A stretch of 64,000 nucleotides of DNA from contig NC_088317.1 in NCBI RefSeq assembly GCF_910592395.1, positions 7,814,001 through 7,878,000 on the forward strand, given 5' to 3'. The DNA is from Lineus longissimus. Lineage: Eukaryota > Nemertea > Pilidiophora > Heteronemertea > Lineidae. The notes beneath the pieces are model-generated. The model saw only the letters and a list, made by a program, of their open reading frames with translations, did no database searches and had not been told where the DNA came from. Made by a program: the position numbers and the translations under genes. Of the stretch, positions 33,701 through 45,700 are shown piece after piece (within the stretch, counting starts at the first letter, position 1; each line of letters starts with the position of its first letter).

Positions 33701-36700
33701 GAAATTTAGAACACACAACTCCCAATGTCATGTAACCTCTGACACTGAATTTTGGTTCGATCTTTTTTTTGACTTGGCCACCAGGAGGCCAGAAGTATAA
33801 ACCAAAAAAGTGTGATATCTCTCTAATGAGTGACTCGTTTGCGATAAAATTTTTTAAGTATGATCTCCTAGGAAGGATACATCACATATCGTATGGGTTT
33901 TTGATTTGACGTAATTTTCAAGGTCACAGGGGTCAAATGGCATAAATTGGCCGTTTGAGTGTAACTATGGCACGTTTCTTAACCACTAAAGCTCTGACAC
34001 TGAATTTTGGTCCGATCTGATTTTCGTCATGGCCACCAGCAGGCCAGATGTGGAAACCTAAAAAGTGTGATATCTCTCTTTTGAGTGACTCGTTTTCGAT
34101 AAAATTTTAATGGTAGTTTCTACATCATGTGTCATTTTCAAGGTCACATAGGTCAAATGGCTTAGATTGGCCTTTTGAGTTGTAACTATTGCACGTTTCT
34201 TAACCGCAAAAGCTATGAACTTGAAATTTGGTACACATGACTCCCTATGTCATGTAACCTCTGACGCTGAATTTTGATCCAATCTGTTTCTCAACTTGGC
34301 CACCATGAGGCCAAAACTAAAAAATGTAAAAAGTGCAATATCTCGCTATAGTTAATTGTTTTAAATGATATTTTTATGATAGTTACTCCAAGCAACGATA
34401 CATCACATGTCATACCGACTTTGGTTTGACCTCTGCACTATACATGTAGCATGTTTCTTTATGAGGATGAATCCATAACCACAAAATATCTTTATGGTGA
34501 GCACAGTGGCCCTTGGCCGTTGCATTAGTGACTTGTTTTCGATGATAATTTTATGGTAGGTACTCCTAGCAAGGATACATCACATATCCTACTGGTTTTT
34601 GATTTGGCCTTATTTTCAAGGTCAAATGGCATGAATTGAACGTTTGTGGGTATATCCCTCACCGAAAAGCAGTGTGATATCAGTCAGGATTCAGTCAGGT
34701 TGCAGTGTTACCTCACATTTTTATGGCAGTGTTGAAATCAGTGGAAAGCAGTCACAGGGAGTGTTTTTCAGTCACGCGTTACCAAAGCATACAGTTATAC
34801 AGCAATCAAAAATAGAGGTTAGGGAGTCATAAGCAGTGGTAAGACAGTCAAAATCAGTGGTAAGGCAGTCAAAAGCAGTGCTTATTTAAATATTTAGGTT
34901 GACTGATTTCCACTGCTTTTGACACTGAAAATGACTCCCCACTATGCATCATGCACAGGGCTGGCAGTGGGGTTCAGTGTTAATTTAAATATTTCGCAGC
35001 ACACTGAATCCACACTGAAACACCACTGATTTTGACTGCCATTTCCAAAACCTCCTGGAGGGAGCAGTCCTTTTCAGTGTTAATATGAATAATTTATTCA
35101 ATGGCATGCAGGCACGGATGCCGAGAGAGGTTTGGGGGACGTGACCCCCCTGTGCTGATGACAACCAAAGAAATTGTTCGAAAAAGCAAAAACTTCTAGC
35201 CAACTGTTACTTTTGCTGTCCTATTTTAGACGGTGTGTTTGCGTCCAATATGGCAGTGATGACGTCATCTGCACATCGCCATTGCATGATGACGTGACAC
35301 AGTAAAAAGATGACAAATTCACGTCCTTGACCTATGTCATTGCAAACTTTGTCATAATGACAGTCGTCAGATGGGGTTACTAGACAATTGAAACACCACA
35401 TGGCACAAAGCTACTGTCAGTGATGTCAGGGATTGAAGCTAGATCAAATTGACGTCCAAATAAAGTAACTGCACGCGGCCTGTAGAATGATGATCTAACA
35501 GACTGATTGATGTGTTAATTGAGCTCCCATGCAGATATCTTGCAGTGTATGCATACATTACAATTAACACCTATAGGGCCTACAGTAGATGCATGAAGAT
35601 ACATGCAGATATCTTGCAGTGTATGCATACATTACAACACCTATAGGGCCTACAGCCTTCTTGATTTGCTGAAAATACAACTTCAGTGTCTGTCTAGATT
35701 ACCCTTTTTGCATTCATTTGGCTCCTTATGTGTTCCAATTCAAACTGATTAAAACTCCCCTCTGCTCATATTGAAATTCGGGTAAATATCGAGAAATATG
35801 AAGAGCTACCATGATTTCTTGAATGTTTGACTATCAAATTCAAACTTACTAGCTTCCTGTCTCAGGTTGCATTATGGGTGATATTTAACACTGAATTTGA
35901 CTGCAATTACCACTGCTTTACACTGCCATCAAGTCTTAATCTCAACAGTCATAAAGCAGTGGTTTTCAGTCATGTTGAAAATGCCACGGGTTTCGATCAG
36001 AGTTGGAGAAGTGGAAATCAGTGGTCTTTCAGTCATAGGCAGTGTTTTTGAAATACGTCGTTCATAAAGATATGCAAGTGGCACTGCTTTGCAGTGGTCT
36101 TTCAGTCAAAATCAGTGGTTTTAAAACATTAAGAAAAAATGATATGCCTAAAACAGTCATATGCAGTGGGGGTTTCTGTCAAAAGCAGTGTGATGCAGTC
36201 ATTTTCAGTGCACTGCCTTTCGGTGAGGGTAACTATGGCACAAATTGAGCGTTTGTGTGAAACTATGGTACATTTCTTAACCACTAAATGCTACGCACTT
36301 GAAATTTGATACACATGATTTCCTTTGTCATATAACCTCTGACATCAAATTTCGGTCTGATCTAGTTCTCAACTTGGCCACCAGTGGGCCAAAACTAAAA
36401 AAATAAATATTTTAGTACAATATCTCGCTCATCTATTTTGATAATACTGGAAGGGGCGAGTTAAGTCCCACTTAGGGACATGTAATGCCTTGAAATTTTG
36501 CTAGGATGTTCGCCACATGTTATCCAGATGCAACTTTTTGTTTATTTTCAAAAAATTACTTTAGCGCAGCAGTAGTGAGGAATTTTAATTGGACCACTTT
36601 CAGTTCTCCTTGCCACGCTGTTTAGTCATGCTTTGCTTTCGACAGGTGAGCACAATGGCCCGGGCTTTTTCATCATTGAAGAAGGAGAGACTTTGAAAAC

Positions 36701-39700
36701 ATGTGCTTTCAGTGTGAAATCTTTATTGCGATGTTATAGAAAAAGTCAACACATGGACATTCAATGAGGTGACAACACAATTCTGTTTAAGATACATAAT
36801 TTGAAATCGAAAAACAAAGTGCTAGTGCTTAAGAGGTTGTAAACATAAAATGGTGTATGAAATTGATTACTAACGCATATATTGTCTTGCCTTTCAGAGC
36901 TATTAAAGGTTGCGATTATGTGATTCATGTTGCTAGCCCATTCCCAAATGCCCAACCAAAAGATGAGAAGGAGGTGATAGAGCCAGCTGTTGAAGGAACC
37001 AAGAACGTATTGAAAGCTTGTGTAGTAGAAAAAGTGAAACGGGTCGTGCTCACCAGTTCATGTGTAGCAGTGTCTGGTAGGTCAATTGTGGACGCTTACA
37101 AGTTCATTTTCAGTTCTGGACGAGTCTTTATTCGGAAACGTTTCTTTCTTCGGACACTCTGAGAGTCCAAATTAGGACTCTTTGAGTCCGCATTAAGACT
37201 CCCTAAATTCTCCCGATGATTCGTTGTCATCAATTTTGAAAAAGAAGGAATGGTTTTCACGACCAACAGCTACACTACTATCATATCTACAATGTTCTAC
37301 AGATCTAGTTCTGTCTTTGGATTTCTGCAAACTTTGTCTCATGTGTCGAGTTTTTGAGAAATTCACACCACCGGCCTTTTTCATTGTTTTTCACTGTGCA
37401 GTCCACCATTTAGTGGCCATGTTTGCCACATGAGAAACACATTCCTCAAAATCGAGCACCACCAGTATGACTATCGTTTTGTAATTTTTCACGACCATGT
37501 CCTCAGGAAGAATTTCTCGTAGCACCATCCATTTTCATAACGGAACTACTTGTATCATCGTGGGCTTTCTGAGTGTCCTTGTAGTACATTTATATCTTCA
37601 TGAAAAGAAAATGTCTTAATTTAGACTCGGACTCTCAGTAAAGAAATGATTCTTAATAAAGACTCGTCCAAAAGTGATTTAAATGCATGTTATTCACTGT
37701 GGACTACCGGACGAAGGTTAATTGCAATTACCCTCATGAAAATGGCCAACCACACCTCGCCGCTTCGGTAAGTTTCCTCTGATTTGAATTCTTCAAATGA
37801 CCTCAAAAATAGTCAGTACGTGCACAAAAGTGTGCTTAACATTGCATTGTTCCGTTCGCAAACGCCAAGAAAATTGCCTGTTAAGTTTGAGTCCGAGAAG
37901 AGGGTAACTGAATTATTCAGTTACTCATCGTTTTTCATCGACCTCCAATTTACTTACCCTCTTCTCGGACTCTATTTTTACAGGCTATTTTTTTGGCATC
38001 TGCAAAAATTACGCAAAGGCAGCTCATTCATTATTCTAAGCACACTTTTTTGCACATGCTGACTACTTTTGTGGTCATTCGAAGAACTCTAAATGCAATT
38101 TCAATTACCCTCGTCCGGTTGTCCACAGTGTTATTGGTTGGTGCGAAAGAAAATGGATTGAATCTCTCATGTCAGTCTTTCATCACAATAAAGTTCCGGC
38201 AGTGAGGTACATTTGTGAAACCACAACAAAGAGGAAATCCCGATTAATATTTTCATAATGTCTCTATTACACTATTGACTATATACATATACAAACTTTT
38301 TTGGCATCATCATGCTGATGGTCACATGTTATTACGCAATTGTAAGTAGAGTACACAACATGTTCGGATTAGAGGGCTTTCGAAAGTTCCTAAAAAGAAA
38401 AATGACCCTTGTTGAGCTAGTGGTTTGTTTAGGGCTGTCTTTTGTTCCTTAATTAGTGAAGCTTCTTTGATTCTCAACACATAATCAGACTGGGCGGTGG
38501 TCAACACAGAGAAATTGTCTAGGTTTGCAATAGTTTTGCAGGTGTGAAAATCTTTCAAGTGATACAGGATGGGAGATCTATACAAAATGTGTACCGAAAC
38601 CCTAGTAGCCAAGTGGCGTTTAGTCTTCCCAATGTAAGACAAGTTACGCTGTATAGGGTATAGTAATGATAGGGGTATATTCACGATCAGGGTTGGTCTG
38701 TGAAATTTTTCCTCCTTACCACTTTTTATCCTAGTGGCTGTCACTTTTAGCCATATTGAGTCGGCTCTAGCCATTGCTGATTGTTTGTCCATCTTGCGGC
38801 CCCTGGAATTCCCCCAAGGTTCATAGTTTGCACGGGGTCATCCCTATGTTCCCCAAAGAGGTACCTACCTTCCCCCAAGAGGTACCTATCTTACCCCAAG
38901 AGGTACCTATGTTCCCCGGTACCTATGTTCCCCCATATAGTTTTTATGATACAGTGTATGTTCCAATTTAAAGCAAAGGCGCGTGCACCTTGGCCTTTAA
39001 AAAAAGGGTAACTCGTGTCAAATTTCACCATATAATGTTTTAGCTGTTTTTGACAAATGACTACGTCACTTTCTCATAAATCGGTAAGGTTTTCGAATTG
39101 AAATGCACATTTTCTAGAAATTGCTGATTTTAATCCCGCCCGGACGGCTCGCTTCGATGCCGTTGAAATCATGCTACGCCGACGACGTTTTCGTTGATGA
39201 CGTCACAACATGAACATTTTCGTGGTCGCGGTGGTTTACATTCCCGCGAAAAAAACAAATCTCATTCGTTTATTTACAACTGCCATTGACCATTGACATT
39301 CCATCCTGTCCTTATTACACAATATATACACAATAAGAACTGAAGATTATGGAGAAGAAGAATAAAAGGGTTGTCGGGTGGCATTGTGATGCGATGTTTT
39401 GCGGCAACACCAGCAAAGCTGAAGGTGTTGGGGTTTTCCGCTGGCCTGACCCTATCAAAGAACCGGGCCATCACGATGAAGTTGGAGTCAAGAGGTCACC
39501 AGCCGGTGGTTCATCTTCTCCTCCTGATGCTCCGCCGGAACACAACTTCGAGAACCAACTCCAAATTCGTTTGCCGTTGGGGGTCTTCCAGCACATTTGG
39601 AAAAAAACTCGAAGTAACGAAGTAAGGGAAGGGACGGCCCCTCCCCCAAGTCCACAGTCCTAGTCATTTCATCATAAATTTCCTAAGTCCAACCATGAAA

Positions 39701-42700
39701 TTCCATCGCTGACGTCATAATAATGGTATTCCTAAAGCTATTTTTAGACCTCATTTAATATTCATTAGATTTTCCTGAGCGTACGCGAACTACTGCGGAT
39801 ATAGCTTCTTCCGAGAGCGAATAGGAAAATATTCGACGGTCTGACTTGTTCATGTTGTGACGTCATGAGATCACGTGACTTAGTGCGGGTTTTTTAAAAC
39901 GTCTTCGGCAGTTAGCCAGTCTGACGCGATTAAAACAGCGATTTTATAATAAATCTAATCAAAAATGGTAAATTCGAGCTTTACATTTATGATCAACAAT
40001 TAAAAACGGAGGTATTTCCGCAAAGTTGTAATCACATCATAGTATCACTTTAAGTCACAAAACAATGAATCTATGCCGAGTAAAAATGTCTTTTAATACA
40101 AACAAAAAATACTGAAACTCTTCTTTTTGGGGGATTTCTGGGAATTGCAATTTCCTGGAATTCAGTGACTTTACTCTGTGAGGTCTTTCCAGGAATTTGT
40201 GGAAACAAACCGTATCACAAAAAACACACTTTTCTTTGTGGACATAGGTACTGGGAACATAGGTACCGGGGAAGATAGGTACCTCTTCGGGGAAGATAGG
40301 CACCTCTTCGGGGAACATAGTGTAAAGGTTCGCACAATAAAACAGACTCGACACGTTCAGTCAGGTACAGGTGTCTTTAATAACTCAATGGAGGAACTGC
40401 AAATATAATAGAAGTGGGATTACAATTCAATCAACATATCTAACACAGATCAATGACTCCACACTATATCATCCTTATTACAATACATCAAACAGCCAAG
40501 CACCAGGCTTGTATCATCATAATCAAACTATATCAAACAGCCTAGAAACCAGGCTTATCATCCAAATCACAATATATCAAACAGCCTAGAAACCAGGCTT
40601 ATCATCCGAATCACAATATATCAAACAGCCTAGAAACCAGGCTTATCATCTGAATCACAATATATCAAACAGCCTAGAAACCAGGCTTATCATCTGAATC
40701 ACAATATATCAAACACGAATACAATGTTAACTTTTGAACAAACTTACCCCACAACTTCGTTCTACCATAATATACATCCTACCATTTTAAACTCCACCCT
40801 ACTACTGACTAAAGCTAAAACTCCAACCTTAAAACCTACTTAAAACATATTTACACAACAACGCACTCACCCAATAACTCAGTCACACAATAGCACCATT
40901 CAACTCTTAAAATACCCTATATACACCATTCAACTATTACAACACCATAATTATTCACCATGGTCGGTCATCGGTCAATTCGTTACATATCCCCCATCTC
41001 AGGGGAAAAAAGGGGATCTCAAAAAGATTCAACTTTTTCGCAGAATTCAGATTCGAGACAGTTTCTCTAAGTCCGACTAAGGTAATCAGCTCCTACGTTG
41101 TCAACCCCCCTAATGGCTCTCACATTGAACCGATAGGGCTGCAACAACAGTGCCCACCTCATGAGTCTACTGTTACTAGCCTTGTTTCTTTTCAGAAGCG
41201 TCAGAGGTTGGTGATCTGTCTCCAAAATGAACTCAACTCCATATAGATACCTGTGGAACTTGTGAACACCCCACACCACCGCTAAGCACTCCAACTCAAC
41301 AGTTGCATAGTTCTGTTCTCTGGGCAGTAACTTTTTACTGGCATAGGCAATGGGTAACTTCACGCCATCCACTACTACAACTGCAACTTGATCTCGTGCA
41401 CGTGGAATATATTGCTTCAACATGTTTATGTGGAAGGTCCTCTCTTTCCCATCCATCATCAGTCTATAGTCCATGGCATTAATCTTCTTAACAACCTTGT
41501 AAGGGCCTCGCCATTGCATCAGCAGCTTGTTGGCGTTAATGGGTAACAGTACCAACGCCTCATCACCCTCACTCATCTGGCGTACTCTAGTGCGCTTGTC
41601 AAAATACTGCTTCTGTTTCTTGGCTGCCCCCTTCAGATTGTCTTGTGCCAACTTCAATGTCTCCTCCAGACGGTTCCTCAGATCGAACACGTACTGGTAT
41701 GTAGTTTTCACCTCCTGGTCCAAGTCCTCTTGTGACCATAACTGTCTAAGTATAGACAGTGGTCCCCGCACTGACCGTCCGTACAGGAGTTCAAATGGGG
41801 AAAATCCGGTACTATCTTGCGGAACTTCTCGGTAGGCAAATAGCAGAGGGTTGATATATCTATCCCAATCCTTCGGACGCTCAGCACACATTTTCTTGAG
41901 CATCTGCTTGAGCGTTCCATTGAACTTCTCCACTAAGCCATTACACTGGGGATGGTATGGTGTAGTTGTAGTTCGCTGGAAAGATAGTAGTCTGCTCACT
42001 TCCTTCATCAAATCAGCGATAAACTGCGAACCTAAGTCGGTCAGTATTTCTCCAGCCACACCCAGTCGACTGTAAATATCAACTAAAGCCTCCGCCACCC
42101 GTTCTGTCTCAATCTTAGGTAGTGCGATTGCTTCCGGGTACCTGGTTGCGTAGTCCATGAATGTAAGGATGTAGCGGTTGCCTCTGTCAGTTGGCGGAAA
42201 CAGGGGTCCAATCAAATCCAGAGCCACACGCTCAAAAGGTGAACCCATCAACTGCATCTTTCCTAGTGGTACCTTTAGAACCCTGCCCTTCGGGATAAAG
42301 CGCTGGCATAGGTCACAGGAACGGCAGTAACGAGTCACTTCTGACTGTATCCCAGGCCAGTAGAACTCGTCCAATACTCGATGATAGGTCTTCCTGTGGC
42401 CTAAATGCCCTGCCATGAGAGAGTCATGGGCCAAGTACATCACCTTGACACGGAACTTCACTGGCAGCAGGAGCTGAAGATACTCCTTTCCATTGTCCAC
42501 TCTTGGCGAAACAAACTTTCGATACAACAGCGATTTCTTATATCTGTAAGATGTCACCGCCCCATACTTGTTCCGCTTTTGCGTTCCATCCTTTGCATAT
42601 TGGTGGAACTTGGTAAGTGAAGGATCAGTTGCCTGTTCGATCCGGAATATTTCCTTGTCTTCCAGGTCACCAACTATTTTCGGTACTCTAAGTGGCTTCA

Positions 42701-45700
42701 AATCCATCTTCTCACGCTTTTTCTGTGCTCGAGTCAATACCGCTGCAACTGTCCAATCGAGATCCGGGTCTCCGGGTTCCCTTGCCCCTTCGATGTTACC
42801 AATTATGATGTCATACAACGGCTTCTCCATGCACATCGCCTCAACCTTCCCCTTATAGAAGGGTGTGTCAACGGCCACTGCAGCCATCGGAACTGTCAAG
42901 GTCGATCCATCTATGAGGGTACATCGCTGAGTCGTTCCTAAGTAACGGGCCGGATCAACCAAGTCCTTCCTAATAACAACTCCACTGCACCCAGTGTCTC
43001 TCAACACCCTTAGCACCGCGGGATGTCCGTCAATTTTCCCTGAGTGGACCGGCATACTATTCAGGCCACCACCTGTGTGAGTAATTGACGATGAGCAGTT
43101 TGTGGATATGAGGGTTGGGTTCCCACCAGTGACGGAATTGAGAACTGAACCCGTCGTTGGAGTCACTCCCATACAGTATGACACCTCATGATCAGAGGCT
43201 TCACCCCCGCTGGAATCCATCTCAGTAGGCTGTCCCTCAGCTCTCATACTTGCTGCTGCAAGTCGAGTATGACAAAACCTGGCTATGTGACCAATTTTAC
43301 CACAGTAGTTACATTTCCTCGTATCCTTATAAAAGCTACCCTGTTTCTGACCAAATGATGAATCTGATCTGTTTCCAGCACTGTTAGCAGTTGGAGTGTT
43401 CCTCAAAGAGACCTGCTTTACTTGTTCAGGCTGCCTGGGATCTGGCCCGACCGTTGCTCTAGGCCGGTAAAGAATATTCAGGATGTTACCTCCCCTTGCC
43501 TCTCTGTACTGATCAGCTAATATTGCCATACCCTTGACAGAGTTTGGGACTCTCTCCCGTAAGAATAGCTTTAACTCTGGTGCACAGACACGGAGAAACT
43601 GTTCTCGCATAAACAGGTCAACGATTCCCTCAAAAGTTGCACTCGCTTTCGCCAACTCCTGCCATCGGTCTAAATAGTTCCTTAGGCGAGTGGTAAACTG
43701 TCCAAAGGTTTCCCCTGCGTCAGGCTTGGCTGACCGAAACCTCTTCTGAAAACCATCCACGGTCAAATCAAAACGGACCAACAGCGCCTCCTTCAACTTC
43801 TGGAAATCCATGGCCTCAGTCGATGAGAGGCGGGAGTAGACCTCTAATGCTTTTCCCTTCAGCAGGGCCCCAAGATTTACACCCCATTGGTCTTTGTCCC
43901 ACGATTGGGCCTCTGCATAACGCTCAAAACGATGAAGATAGGCATCCATGTCATCCTTTGTCTCGTCAAATGTGGGAAGTCTCGGAGTCTTTGGCGTAAC
44001 TTTGGTGGTGCTGGTGGTGGTCTTAGCTGTTGACACTGCCAGTTTCTGTTGCTCCTGTAATAATTCCAACCGCCGCTGATGCTCAAGTTCTCGTTCCTTC
44101 CTATCTTCCTCACGCTCACGATCCTTCTGCTCCCTCTCTTTCTCTCTCCTCTCAGCCTCTCTCTCCTCTCGTTCTTTCTCCCTCTCGGACACCCGTTCTT
44201 CTCGCTCAGCATTTTGCTGTTCCGTCACAAATGCCTTCAAATCCTTGGCGGTTAACCCCATCTCTTTTCCCAACTGGGTAAGCTCCTTCAATCTTTCCAT
44301 CCTTACTCGTTACACCCAAACTTTAGAACAAAATAAATTATATCTAGTTTAAGTGGAAAAAACAATACGACCTGAAACACAATGACCTGGAATATAATGA
44401 CGTGCAGTGTAATGACCTGAACCAGAACACTCAAACCGAATTTATTCCCTACTTCAAGTTACCCTCGCACTTTCACCAACATCCGCACTCGCTTCCACTC
44501 ATCATCAGACCTGTACTATAATATCACCACAATCCTGGTAAACATTCAACTCTAGGACCAATACAAACTCATAACATCTTCAAACTCTATAGTATAAAAT
44601 GAACATATATACATACACCAATAATATCTTCAGCAAAACCACCTCAACTCTACCCCACTTTCAAAATTTGTAACTAAAGATGTGGGTTCCTCTTAACACA
44701 CCAACATTACATAAATAGCGTACAAAATTCAAATCAAAACGCAGGGTGGTCACGTCTTTCAATCTCCAGTTAAAATAGTTTTAAATATATGCAGCAATTA
44801 TGAAATATTATACACCTCTCTGCCCCAATACAAACACATACAAGATGAAATAATGATATCACACGTTATAACACACCATGTTCAATCAAGGACTACACAA
44901 TTAGGCACAGTCTGATCCTCCAATGTCCGGCCAACCTCCGAGTCCTGCTGCATCCGTTTCAAACCTGATGTACTATTAGCAGATGTTAACGATATCGTTG
45001 CGCGCGCTTAGGAAGCCAGCACCCTCGAGGTCACCGGTTACTGAACTCCAATCATAACACACTGTGATCGAACACTCCGAACTTGGACCCTTGCCACCGT
45101 AAGTTGTGATCGACTCGGAATCCTGATTTGCATGTATAAAGTGATACGTAAGCTACTCCTCATATACCAATGACGTGATGTAGCCTATTGTCGTGACCGC
45201 ATGGTGTTGACATCGCAGAGAGGTCCTGGGGAGGTCGCCATGTAAAGGTTCGCACGATGAAACAGACTCGACACTTTCAGTCAGGTACAGGTGTCTTTAA
45301 TAACTCAATGGAGGAACTGCAAATATAATAGAAGTGGGATTACAATTCAATCAACATATCTAACACAGATCAATGACTCCACACTATATCATCCTTATTA
45401 CAATACATCAAACAGCCAAGCACCAGGCTTATATCATCATAATCAAACTATATCAAACAGCCTAGAAACCAGGCTTATCATCCAAATCACAATATATCAA
45501 ACAGCCTAGAAACCAGGCTTATCATCCGAATCACAATATATCAAACAGCCTAGAAACCAGGCTTATCATCTGAATCACAATATATCAAACAGCCTAGAAA
45601 CCAGGCTTATCATCTGAATCACAATATATCAAACACGAATACAATGTTAACTTTTGAACAAACTTACCCCACAACTTCGTTCTACCATAATATACATCCT

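Noticed and set aside
40371-40589. 72-codon frame, repeated at 45291-45509
   Set aside because: It lies inside the two LTRs, opposite to the element's coding strand, and comes from the 43-bp LTR repeats.
41527-42858. Plus-strand frames opposite the polyprotein
   Set aside because: Antisense shadows of a strongly supported ORF.
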